From Alphaproteobacteria bacterium (lineage in GTDB: Bacteria > Myxococcota_A > UBA796 > GCA-2862545), in the NCBI GenBank assembly GCA_020632885.1, contig JACKEQ010000004.1, positions 248,001 through 312,000 of the forward strand: a stretch of DNA of 64,000 nt. The letters are read 5' to 3'. The position numbers and the translations under genes were made by a program. Shown here piece by piece: positions 40,468 through 48,563 of this stretch; the first letter of the stretch is position 1, and each line of letters starts with the position of its first letter. The notes below the pieces were generated by a model. It was not told the DNA's origin. It did not search any database and worked only from the letters and a program-made list of their open reading frames with translations.

Positions 40468-41472
40468 TCAGGGCAGCGCGTACACGTCCAGCCGGGACTG
40501 CCCGCCATCCAGGGTCGCCGGCGACGCGACCACCAACCGACCGCCGCCCACCGCCGGCCAGGCGTGGATCGACGAGCCCGTGGCCACGGGGTCCGCCGCC
40601 AGCTCGAGCACCCACGGCACCTCCGACAGATCGCTCTCCAGCGCATAGACTCGCGTCGTCCAGCTCGTGGACACCCGGACGTTCGCGAACAGACGCCCGC
40701 TGTCGGGATCGACGACCATCCGGTGGATCTGGTTGCCGAGCACGACGGTCTCACCCGCGGTCAGGTCGTCGAGGTCGAGCGCCGTCACGACCGCGCCGCT
40801 GCCGTCGGTGGCCAGGGCCACGAAGAGCCTCCTGCGTGCAGCGTCGATGGCGAGGGACTCCGCAGACCGCTCGAGGGCGAGGGGCGTGACGGTCGGTCCG
40901 GCAGGGTCGACCACGAAGACCTGGCCGGCGTCGAGGACATAGAGCACCCCCGTCTCGCCGTCCACCACGAGCTGGGAGCCGAAGGTCCCCGTCGTGCCGG
41001 CCTCCCCGTCGGGCGTGTAGTCGAGGGTGCCCACGAACACGTCGTTCCCGAAGTCCACCCGGTACAGCAGCTCGTCGGTGCGGTCCCTCCCGAACACGTC
41101 GCCGCTGAAGGGGTCGTGGACCAGCGGCGCCAGCTCCCAGGCCAGACCGACGTCGACCCGAAGCGGGGTGTCCAGGCTGGGCGGGAAGCGCAGCATGGCC
41201 GTGCGCTGGCTGGCGTAGATCCAGCTCCCGTCGGCCGTGACGGACCCCAGCGGCGCGTCTGCCACCCAGGGCAGCCCCGGCTCGCCCGTCGCCAGCGGTA
41301 TGGGGACGAGCCCGCCCACGTCCGCCACGACGGCCACGTCCCCCAGGACGGCCACCCCGATGGGGTCGGCGTCGAGGACCACCGTGGCGAGCAGCTCGGC
41401 CGTGGCAGGCGGCTCGTCGGTGGGCGTCGGTGTGGCCGGACAGGCGGCGAGGAACAGGAGGAGGTTGCGCAT
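40468..41472 (-). CDS. Beta-propeller lipoprotein (YncE-like)
   Basis: A 334-residue lipoprotein with signal MRNLLLFLAAC and a Pro/Thr linker. The rest shows repeating blade-like units of about 45 residues: VAVLGDVAVVADVGGLVPI, GSVTADGSWIYASQRTAM, LVVDGETGVLYVLDAGQVFV, SLAIDAARRRLFVALATDG, MVVDPDSGRLFANV. This resembles YncE-type or quinoprotein-like propellers without PQQ motifs. Many are exported binding proteins. It starts 108 bp from the dnaE2 stop on the same strand. Role unknown. Confidence 0.75.
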   Translation of the reverse strand: MRNLLLFLAACPATPTPTDEPPATAELLATVVLDADPIGVAVLGDVAVVADVGGLVPIPLATGEPGLPWVADAPLGSVTADGSWIYASQRTAMLRFPPSLDTPLRVDVGLAWELAPLVHDPFSGDVFGRDRTDELLYRVDFGNDVFVGTLDYTPDGEAGTTGTFGSQLVVDGETGVLYVLDAGQVFVVDPAGPTVTPLALERSAESLAIDAARRRLFVALATDGSGAVVTALDLDDLTAGETVVLGNQIHRMVVDPDSGRLFANVRVSTSWTTRVYALESDLSEVPWVLELAADPVATGSSIHAWPAVGGGRLVVASPATLDGGQSRLDVYALP

Positions 41473-41580
41473 GCCGTCCGGGCTGCAGGCGCCATGCCAG
41501 GGATTCCTCCCCTCACAGCAGGGTTCCCGTGCCCCGGGCGCGCGATGTCACCCACCCGCGCTGTGCCACATCGCACGACG

Positions 41581-44500
41581 TCAGTGGAAGTTGCGCGCCT
41601 TGATCTCGGGCGCCGGCCGGTCTTCGGGCCAGGGCACCGGCCAGACGTGCTGCACGAGCACGCTCACCGCGTCCCCCTGCCGCTGGAGCTCCCCATCGAC
41701 CCCGAGCAGCGACGCGTGCCGGGCGAGCCTACGGTAGCGCTCCCAGGTGTCCGGCCAGAGCACCAGGTTCGCCATCGCCGTCTCGTCCTCGAGCGTCATG
41801 AACACCACACCCTTCGCCGTCCCCGGACGTTGCCGGGACGACACGAGGCCCGCGCACCGCACGGCCGTCCCGCTCGGCGTCTCCGGCAGCGTGTCGAGGG
41901 TGACGACGTCCGGGTCCTGGAGCGGGCGGGCCAGCGCCATGGGGTGCACGTCCACCGAGAGCCCGGCGGCGCGGTAGTCGGCCTTCAGCTCGTCCAGCGC
42001 GGTCGCGCGCGGCAGCATCGGAGCGGGCTCGTTGCGCGACAGCCCCGCGAACAGCGGCAGCTCTGTCCACAGCCCCTGGAGCACCCAGGCTGCCTCCCGA
42101 CGCGACGGGCCCAGCACCGCGAAGGCGTTGGCCTCCGCCAGCAGCGAGAGCCGCCCGCGATCGAGGGCCGTGCGCCGCGCGAAGTCCGCCAGCGACCGGA
42201 AGGGCCCGTCCGCACGGGCCCGCTCGATGGCCTTGCCGTGCTCCTCGCCCATGCCCTGGAGCAGCCGGAAGCCGAGCCGCATCGCGAGCGACCCGTCCTC
42301 GTCGACCTCGATCGTGCAGTCGTGGCTGGAGCCCACCACGCACACGGGCCGCACCCGGAACCCATGGCGCTGCAGGTCGGCCACGATGGCCCGGGGACTG
42401 TAGAACCCCATGGGCTGGCTGTTGATCAGGGCCGCCGCGAAGGCCGCCGGATGGTGCCGCTTGAGCCAGCCCGACACGTACACGAGCATCGCGAAGCTCG
42501 CCGAGTGCGACTCGGGGAAGCCGTACTCGCCGAACCCGAGGATCTGTGCGTAGATCTTCTCGGCGTAGTCGGGCTCGATGCCCCGCTCCACCATGCCCTC
42601 CACGAGCTTGCGGCCCATGGCGTCGAGGTTGCCCCGCTTGCGCCAGGCCCCCATGGCCCTCCGGAGCTGATCGGCCTCTCCCGCCGAGAACCCGCCCACG
42701 GTGGACGCGATGGCCATCACCTGCTCCTGGAAGAGCGGCACCCCCAGCGTGCGCTCCAGGATCGGCTCGAGCATGGGGTGCGGGTAGGTGACGGGCTCCT
42801 CGCCGCTCCGGCGCCGCAGGTACGGGTGCACCATGCCGCCCTGGATGGGTCCGGGACGCACGATGGCGACCTCGATGACGAGGTCGTAGAACGTCCGGGG
42901 CCGCAGGCGCGGCAGCATGGACATCTGGGCGCGGCTCTCGATCTGGAAGATCCCGACGGTGTCGGCCTTGCAGAACATGTCGTAGACGGCGGGGTCCTCG
43001 GAGGGCACGGTCGCCAGGGACCAGACCTGGCCGGAGTACCCGCGCACGAGGTCGAAGGCCTTGCGGATGCAGGTGAGCATGCCGAGGGCGAGCAGGTCGA
43101 CCTTCACGAACCGCAGGGCGTCCACGTCGTACTTGTCCCACTGGATGACCGTGCGTCCCTCCATGGTGGCGGGCTCGACGGGCACGAGGTCGATGAGCGA
43201 GCCGTCCGCGATGACGAAGCCCCCCACGTGGATCGAGACGTGCCGCGGGAAGCCGGCGAGCTGCTCGGAGATGGCCACGGTGTGGCGGAGGGCCAGGGAG
43301 GACGGGTCGAGGCCGGTCTCCCGGATGCGGTCGGCGTCGACGCCGTCGGCCCACCACTCCAGGGACTTCGCGAGCCGGTCGACCTGGTCGAGGGAGAGCC
43401 CGAACACCTTGCCCACGTCGCGGATCGCCGAGCGCGGCCGGTAGCAGATGAACTCGTTCACGAGGGCCGCCCGGTGGCGGCCGTACTTCGCGTAGACGTA
43501 CTGGATGACCTCCTCGCGGCGCTCGTGCTCGAAGTCCACGTCGATGTCGGGCGGCTCGCCGCGCTCCTCGCTGATGAAGCGCTCGAACAGCAGCGTGCCC
43601 AGGCTGGGGTCGACCGCCGTGATGCCGAGGGCGAAGCACACCGCGGAGTTCGCGGCGCTGCCCCGCCCCTGGCAGAGGATGCCCTGGCTGCGCGCGAACC
43701 GGACGGTGTCGTGCACCGTGAGGAAGTAGGCCGGGAAGTCGAGCCGCTCGATGACCGCCAGCTCGTGGGCCACCTGGGCCTCCACGCTGGGCGGCACGCC
43801 GCGGGGGTACCGCCAGGCCAGGCCCTCCCGCGTGAGCTCCGCGAGCCACGACATCGCGTCGTACCCGTCCGGCACGACCTCCCGCGGGTAGGTGTAGCGG
43901 AGCTGGTCCACCGCGAAAGTGCAGCGCTCGGCGCGCAGCACGCCGTTCTCGACGGCCTCGGGCCAGTCGGCGAACCGGGCCCGGAAGTCCGCCTCGGTGA
44001 GCACGTGACGGGTGGCGTTCGCATGCAGGCGCCGCCCGGCCGCCTCGAGGGTGGTGCGGTGCCGGATGCAGGTGAGCACGTCGGCGGCGGGCCGGCGCTC
44101 GGGACGGTGGAAGCGCACGTCGTTGGTGGCCACGAGGTCGGCCTCCAGGCGACCGGCGGTGTCGAGGGCCGTGCGGATGCGCACGGTGTCCGCGGGGGTG
44201 AGGTTGCGCGCGAGGGCCACGCCCAGCCGGGACCCGAAGGCCTCCTTCAGCCCTGCTGCCTGCTCGGCGGTCCAGCCGGGACGGAGGAGGCACTGGAGGC
44301 CCTCGGCGTGCTCGGCGACCCTGGCGACGTCCACGCGCGCCGTGCCCTTCTGCACATCGGCCCGCGCGAGGGTGAGCAGCCTGCAGAGCGAGCGCCAGCC
44401 CGTGAGGTCCTCGGCATGGAGGACGACGGCGGGACGGCCGATCACGGTGACGGTGGCCCCGCAGAGCAGGTGCACGTCGTGGTCACGGGCGGCCTTGTGG

Positions 44501-44658
44501 GCCTGGACGAGCCCGTAGACGGCGTCCCGGTCGGCCAGCCCGAGGTGCGCGACACCCGCCGCGGCGGCCGCCTCCACGAGCTCGGCAGGCTGGGAGGCCC
44601 CGTCCAGCAGGGAGAAGCACGACCGGCTGACGGGCTCCGCGTAGGGCATGAGGTCCAT
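41581..44658 (-). CDS. dnaE2: Error-prone DNA polymerase III alpha subunit, DnaE2/ImuC
   Basis: A 1025-residue C-family polymerase, the length of DnaE2 rather than the 1150-1200 of replicative DnaE. The N-terminal PHP domain begins YAEPVSRSCFSLLDGASQPA, AAAAGVAHLGLADRDAVYGL. The polymerase palm has PDIDVDFEHERREEVIQYVY with its catalytic aspartates, then RPRSAIRDVGKVFGL; the fingers follow with FCKADTVGIFQIESRAQMSM, and GFSAGEADQLRRAMGAWRKR. The OB domain is near the end (GVVFMTLEDETAMANLVLWP). DnaE2 acts in SOS mutagenesis with ImuA and ImuB, neither of which is adjacent. A perfect palindrome sits four bases before ATG 44658, and there is no Shine-Dalgarno site, so translation may be leaderless. 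Confidence 0.95.
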   Translation of the reverse strand: MDLMPYAEPVSRSCFSLLDGASQPAELVEAAAAAGVAHLGLADRDAVYGLVQAHKAARDHDVHLLCGATVTVIGRPAVVLHAEDLTGWRSLCRLLTLARADVQKGTARVDVARVAEHAEGLQCLLRPGWTAEQAAGLKEAFGSRLGVALARNLTPADTVRIRTALDTAGRLEADLVATNDVRFHRPERRPAADVLTCIRHRTTLEAAGRRLHANATRHVLTEADFRARFADWPEAVENGVLRAERCTFAVDQLRYTYPREVVPDGYDAMSWLAELTREGLAWRYPRGVPPSVEAQVAHELAVIERLDFPAYFLTVHDTVRFARSQGILCQGRGSAANSAVCFALGITAVDPSLGTLLFERFISEERGEPPDIDVDFEHERREEVIQYVYAKYGRHRAALVNEFICYRPRSAIRDVGKVFGLSLDQVDRLAKSLEWWADGVDADRIRETGLDPSSLALRHTVAISEQLAGFPRHVSIHVGGFVIADGSLIDLVPVEPATMEGRTVIQWDKYDVDALRFVKVDLLALGMLTCIRKAFDLVRGYSGQVWSLATVPSEDPAVYDMFCKADTVGIFQIESRAQMSMLPRLRPRTFYDLVIEVAIVRPGPIQGGMVHPYLRRRSGEEPVTYPHPMLEPILERTLGVPLFQEQVMAIASTVGGFSAGEADQLRRAMGAWRKRGNLDAMGRKLVEGMVERGIEPDYAEKIYAQILGFGEYGFPESHSASFAMLVYVSGWLKRHHPAAFAAALINSQPMGFYSPRAIVADLQRHGFRVRPVCVVGSSHDCTIEVDEDGSLAMRLGFRLLQGMGEEHGKAIERARADGPFRSLADFARRTALDRGRLSLLAEANAFAVLGPSRREAAWVLQGLWTELPLFAGLSRNEPAPMLPRATALDELKADYRAAGLSVDVHPMALARPLQDPDVVTLDTLPETPSGTAVRCAGLVSSRQRPGTAKGVVFMTLEDETAMANLVLWPDTWERYRRLARHASLLGVDGELQRQGDAVSVLVQHVWPVPWPEDRPAPEIKARNFH

Positions 44659-44661
44659 GTA

Positions 44662-44676
44662 TGTTCATGGTGAACA
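44662..44676. promoter_or_regulatory. Palindrome overlapping the dnaE2 start, candidate LexA-type operator
   Basis: TGTTCATGGTGAACA is a 15-bp palindrome (TGTTC-N5-GAACA) whose edge is four bases from the dnaE2 start codon. GTTC/GAAC half-sites occur in many LexA operators, and dnaE2 is classically SOS-controlled. The N5 spacing is not one I can match to a known LexA class. Confidence 0.5.
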
Positions 44677-44732
44677 CATGTCCAGAGCGGGGCGCGTCTG
44701 GCAGACATCTGCCCGACGACGTAGGTGGACCC

Positions 44733-45746
44733 ATGCGCATCGTCGTGGCCACCGGGTACGACCCGATCCTCCAGCACCTCGTGCACGCCCTCCACCAGCG
44801 GGGCCACGAGCTGGTCGGCGTGCTCACGATGGTGGGCGCACCGCCCGTCATGCAGCGGGCCGCCTCGCTGGGCGTGCCGGCCTTCGCGCTCCCGATCCAG
44901 CCCGGCGACATGAACGTGCCGCGGGCGATGCGCGCGGACCCCGCCTACGCGGCGGCCGTCCGGGACGCGGCCCACGGCCTCGACGCGCTGGGCGCGGACT
45001 TCCTGGTGGGCTGGGCGATCAACGTGCTCCCGCGCTTCGTGCTGGAGTCCGCGCGGCACGCGATCAACGTGCACCCCTCGGATCTCCCGCGCTACCGGGG
45101 CGGCTTCCCCCTCGAGGCCCAGATCCTCGACGGCAGCCGCATGCTCCACGTCTCTGTCCACGAGACCATCCCGCGCATCGACGCGGGCGACGTGCTCGCG
45201 CGCAGCGCGCCCCTGAAGATCAAGCGCTCCGACACGATGACCGGCCTGCTGCACCGCTCGCTGCCCGTGGGGGCGGCCCTGGCGGCCCACGTGGTGGACG
45301 GCTGGGGGCGCCTCCCGCCCGTGCCTCCCCTGCCCCACGAGGGCCCCGTGCCGGACGCCTGGGGTATCCGCAGGGTGCGCGGTGCCGACGGTCGGCTGCG
45401 CAACGAGGGCATCCTGGGCCGGCTGCGGGTGGAGTGGGAGCTCGACACGGCGGACGCGATCGGGCGGGCGGCCCGCGCGTTCGACATGATCGGCGGCGCG
45501 ACGACGGACGTGGACGGACGGATCTGGCGGGTCCGGGCGGCGAAGCGGGGTCCGGAGGAGGTCGTGGCGCCGGTCGGCACGGTGCTCGGGGTCGGGCCGG
45601 ACGGCGTGCTGGCCCAGGCCCTGGACCGCCAGGTCGCGCTGCAGGGCGGGTTCATGGACGGGAGCGAGGGCCCTGCGGTGGGCGCGTGCTTCCGGTCGAC
45701 GAGCCCGATCTCGAAGCTCCTGATGTTCCCGGACGCGGAGCGGTAG
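44733..45746 (+). CDS. Formyltransferase-family protein (Fmt-like)
   Basis: A 337-residue protein. ATG 44733 has GTAGGTGGACC upstream. The N-terminal domain is Rossmann-like (MRIVVATGYDPILQHLVHAL), and the formyltransferase motif appears as INVHPSDLPRYRGGFPLEAQ, followed by SVHETIPRIDAGDVL, which is the conserved His/Asp region of Fmt and related enzymes. The C-terminal part resembles the Fmt OB fold in position. Compared with Fmt, several conserved residues differ (HPSDLP rather than HPSLLP), so this could be a sugar-nucleotide or other formyltransferase. It is divergent from dnaE2. A hairpin lies right after the stop. Confidence 0.8.
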   Translation: MRIVVATGYDPILQHLVHALHQRGHELVGVLTMVGAPPVMQRAASLGVPAFALPIQPGDMNVPRAMRADPAYAAAVRDAAHGLDALGADFLVGWAINVLPRFVLESARHAINVHPSDLPRYRGGFPLEAQILDGSRMLHVSVHETIPRIDAGDVLARSAPLKIKRSDTMTGLLHRSLPVGAALAAHVVDGWGRLPPVPPLPHEGPVPDAWGIRRVRGADGRLRNEGILGRLRVEWELDTADAIGRAARAFDMIGGATTDVDGRIWRVRAAKRGPEEVVAPVGTVLGVGPDGVLAQALDRQVALQGGFMDGSEGPAVGACFRSTSPISKLLMFPDAER

Positions 45747-45750
45747 CCAT

Positions 45751-45768
45751 CCCGCGCGCGGGCGCGGG
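45751..45768. terminator. Hairpin between convergent genes
   Basis: CCCGCGC-GCGG-GCGCGGG is a perfect seven-bp stem with a four-base loop, filling the 23-bp gap between the formyltransferase-like gene and the dienelactone hydrolase gene. No T-run follows; a bidirectional stop is likely. Confidence 0.55.
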
Positions 45769-45769
45769 T

Positions 45770-46618
45770 CTACAGCGCGTCCCGGTACAACGCCAGGAGC
45801 CGCGTCCAGGCGCGCTCCGCGCTCGTCGCGTCGTAGACGGCCGAGTCCGGCGGACACCAGCCGTGCTGCGTGCCCGCGTACACCTCGATCTCCGCCGGGA
45901 TCGACGCCGCCGCGAACGCCTTGCGCAGCGTGTCCTTCGTCTCGGGCTCCCGCTCGTCGTCGTTCGCCGCGATGGCGATGAGCGCCCGACCCTTCATCTT
46001 CGGGATGCCGAGGTGCGGGCTGTCGGGGGCCGACGTCGCGAGCCCACCGCCGTGGAAGGTCGCAGCCGCCCGGATCCGCTCCGGCACCTCTGCCGCCGAC
46101 CAGAGCACCATCGGCCCGCCCATGCAGTAGCCCTGCGTGCCCACGCCCTTCGCGGTGTCCACGGCCGCCTGGGCGTCCAGCCAGGTCACCGCCGCACGGA
46201 TGTCGCGACGCGTGGTGTCCGCCGTGAGCGCCTGCTTCATGGGCATCACCAGCTCACGGATGGCGGGGTCGCGGAAGGACGCCCCCTCCGGCACCACGGG
46301 CGCCTTCGCCTTCCGGTAGTACGGGTTCATCACGAGCACCGCGTAGCCCTCGGCCGCCAGGCGCTCGCCCATGCCGCGGAGGGCCGGCCGGAGCCCCAGG
46401 ATGTCGGGCCAGATCACGACCGCCGGGTGCTTCCCGGACGCCGGGTGCACGAAGTACGCGTCGGCCGCGCCGTCCGGCGTGGTGACCTGCACGTCGGACT
46501 TCACGAGCTCCGCCGCGAAGGCCCCGGTCGGCAGCATGGCCGCCGCGAGCCCCAGCCCCACGAAGCCCCGCCGGGTGAGCCACACGTCGTTGTCGCGCTC
46601 GGTGTCCAGGTCGCACAT
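45770..46618 (-). CDS. Dienelactone hydrolase family protein, Tat-exported
   Basis: A 282-residue protein. I choose ATG 46618, with GGAGGATCC upstream. A twin-arginine signal is evident (WLTRRGFVGLGLAAAMLPTG) with a likely cleavage after AFA. The catalytic triad is that of dienelactone hydrolase: Cys165 in GYCMGG, an Asp in AANDDEREPE and His in GTQHGW. Strands such as HPAVVIWPDILGLRPALR complete the alpha/beta-hydrolase fold. It should hydrolyse lactones or esters outside the cytoplasm. Export of a dienelactone hydrolase by Tat is less common than cytoplasmic location. The next gene is divergent and its start lies 143 bp away. Confidence 0.9.
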   Translation of the reverse strand: MCDLDTERDNDVWLTRRGFVGLGLAAAMLPTGAFAAELVKSDVQVTTPDGAADAYFVHPASGKHPAVVIWPDILGLRPALRGMGERLAAEGYAVLVMNPYYRKAKAPVVPEGASFRDPAIRELVMPMKQALTADTTRRDIRAAVTWLDAQAAVDTAKGVGTQGYCMGGPMVLWSAAEVPERIRAAATFHGGGLATSAPDSPHLGIPKMKGRALIAIAANDDEREPETKDTLRKAFAAASIPAEIEVYAGTQHGWCPPDSAVYDATSAERAWTRLLALYRDAL

Positions 46619-46761
46619 GGATCCTCCAGGTGCTCCGTCGTAGCACGCGGAGGTCACGCGGAGCGGCGCACCCGTGACGAACGCTGACGCCCCCCGACAT
46701 CGGCGCACGAATCACCGCCCGCGGGGCGCGTCTGTGGTGCATTCCACCAACGAGGCACCCC

Positions 46762-47442
46762 ATGCGCTTCTTCGCCGCCCTGCTCGCCGTCCTGCCCCTC
46801 TCCACCGCCGTCGCCGGCCCCGGCCACCACGGCCACCACCAGGGTCCCCAGCGTCCCGCCGCCCGTCCCCCGGCCGTCTGCCACGCCGGCGAGCTTCGCG
46901 TCTCCGCCCCGCGCGACGCGTGGTTCGACGTCTACGTGGACGGTCGCAAGGTCGTCGAGAGCCGCGTGATGGACGGTCAGCAGGCCGTCGCCCTGAGCCC
47001 GGGCTTCCACCGCGTCCGCGTCACCGACTTCATGGGGCGCGCCTGGAGCACCGAGGACCTCGACGTGGGCTGCGGGGAGGTCGTCGTGGGCGAGGTCTAC
47101 CAGCGTGCCGGCATGCGCGTGGTGTCCCGCTTCGCCGAGCAGCCCGTGCGTCCCGCTTCCTACGCGCCCTACGGTCGCGCGCCCCGGGTGTGCACGGCGG
47201 GCTCCCTGTCCGTCACCCCCTTCGACAACACCTGGTTCGACCTCTACGTCGACGGCGCGAAGCGCGCCTCCGCACGCAACTTCGACGGCACGCAGACCGT
47301 CGCGGGCCTGGCCCCGGGCCGGCACTTCGTCCGCGTGACGAGCTTCGTCGGCGAGGTCTGGAGCGAGGGCTACGTCGACGTGCGCTGCGGCGACGCCGTG
47401 TACGGCGAGGTGTTCGAGGATGCGGGGCTGCGCCTGATCTGA
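46762..47442 (+). CDS. Secreted protein with two PEGA-like repeats
   Basis: A 226-residue protein with a signal peptide (MRFFAALLAVLPLSTAVA), then a His-rich patch (GHHGHHQGP). Residues 39-110 and 138-215 are internal copies: AGELRVSAPRDAWFDVYVDG and AGSLSVTPFDNTWFDLYVDG, each followed by LSPGFHRVRVTDF or LAPGRHFVRVTSF, a Trp-Ser step and Asp-Val-x-Cys-Gly. The Pro-Gly-x-His-x-Val-Arg-Val pattern is that of PEGA domains, which occur in surface proteins. The His patch could bind metal. It is followed by the thioesterase gene after 26 bp. Confidence 0.78.
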   Translation: MRFFAALLAVLPLSTAVAGPGHHGHHQGPQRPAARPPAVCHAGELRVSAPRDAWFDVYVDGRKVVESRVMDGQQAVALSPGFHRVRVTDFMGRAWSTEDLDVGCGEVVVGEVYQRAGMRVVSRFAEQPVRPASYAPYGRAPRVCTAGSLSVTPFDNTWFDLYVDGAKRASARNFDGTQTVAGLAPGRHFVRVTSFVGEVWSEGYVDVRCGDAVYGEVFEDAGLRLI

Positions 47443-47468
47443 GTTATGCGGTGGGTCCCGGAGGACCC

Positions 47469-47912
47469 ATGAACGCCGACGCCATCCGCCACATGCTCCC
47501 CAAGCTCGTGCCCTTCATCCGCCACGTGGGCCTCACCATCGACGAGGTGGGCCCGGGCACGGCCACCGCGTCCCTCGTGAGCCGGCCGGAGGTGCACAAC
47601 CACCTCGCCACGGTGCATGCGGGCGCGCTCTACACCACCGGCGAGTCCGCCACGGGTGCCGTGGTGCTCTCGCTGTTCGGCGACCTCTTCCCGAACGTGT
47701 TCATCGCCCTGAAGGCGGCCACGGTGGCCCACACGAAGGCCCGGGCGGGCGACCTCGTCGCGCGCGCGACGCTGGTGGGTGACGCCCGCGAGGTCCGCGC
47801 GGCCTTCGATGCCGACGGCAAGGTCGACTTCGACGTCGACGTCGTGTTCACGGTGGACGGCGCGGAGACCGCGAACGTCCGCTACACCTGGGCGGCCCGC
47901 GCCCCGCGCTGA
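47469..47912 (+). CDS. Hotdog-fold thioesterase (PaaI/DUF4442-like)
   Basis: A 147-residue single hotdog domain with GGAGGACCC before ATG 47469. The core helix motif is NHLATVHAGALYTTGESATG, where the His-Ala-Gly segment matches PaaI-type thioesterases, and strands VFIALKAATVAHTKARAGDL and FDVDVVFTVDGAETANVRYT complete the fold. The usual catalytic Asp is replaced in position by Glu (GES), which is also seen in DUF4442 members. It would hydrolyse acyl-CoA. Its stop is directly adjacent to the convergent lipoprotein gene. Confidence 0.82.
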   Translation: MNADAIRHMLPKLVPFIRHVGLTIDEVGPGTATASLVSRPEVHNHLATVHAGALYTTGESATGAVVLSLFGDLFPNVFIALKAATVAHTKARAGDLVARATLVGDAREVRAAFDADGKVDFDVDVVFTVDGAETANVRYTWAARAPR

Positions 47913-48443
47913 CTACTCCGACTTCACGGGTCGGATGTCGAGGTCGATGTCGGGTCGGTCGTGGTCGGGGGGCCCGCGGTGGATCGGCGGCGGGGAGTAC
48001 TCCTCACGCGTGCCGTGGGCCTCGAGGTACGCGTAGAGCGCGTCGACCCGGTCACCCGAGTAGGCCAGGCCCTCAGCCCAGAACGAGTGCACCGGCAGAC
48101 CCTCGGCATCGAAGGTGCTGAGGGTGGTGTCGCGACGACGTTCGACGTCGAGGAGGTGCCCGAGCGACGCGACGTCGCCCGCCCGCTTGCGCTCGACCCA
48201 CTGGCGCACCGTGAGCCCGTCCCCGACGGTGGTCGCGTCGAAGGCCTCTACGAGCAGCGCCTGGACGGCCGGATCGCGCGTCACGTCGAGGGTGAACCCG
48301 TGGCCGTAGCCGCCGCTGGGCGCCATCGGCCCCCCGGAGATGGAGGCGATGCCGAACGGGGTGGCCTGCATGGGGACAGCTCCTGACGGCGGTGATGCGG
48401 GCGGCGTACCGGAGAAGCAGGCGGCGAGCAGGGCGGTGAGCAT
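47913..48443 (-). CDS. Lipoprotein of unknown function
   Basis: A 176-residue lipoprotein with signal MLTALLAACFSG (lipobox LAAC). A Pro/Ser linker leads to ASISGGPMAPSGGYGHGFTL, then helices (AVQALLVEAFDATTVGDGLT) and a tail ending SPPPIHRGPPDHDRPDIDLD. I recognise no family. No Cys beyond the lipobox, and it carries an acidic, Asp-rich C-terminus. It is divergent from the large lipoprotein at 48564. Confidence 0.65.
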   Translation of the reverse strand: MLTALLAACFSGTPPASPPSGAVPMQATPFGIASISGGPMAPSGGYGHGFTLDVTRDPAVQALLVEAFDATTVGDGLTVRQWVERKRAGDVASLGHLLDVERRRDTTLSTFDAEGLPVHSFWAEGLAYSGDRVDALYAYLEAHGTREEYSPPPIHRGPPDHDRPDIDLDIRPVKSE

Positions 48444-48563
48444 GCCGCATCCTACACCCCGGATCCGCGCGACGGTCGACCCACATCGGGACCTGTGCAA
48501 CCGAAGAGAATCCAGCGAGCGTCCGCGCGGCATGGCAGGGTGACCGGAACCCCCGGAGTCCCC

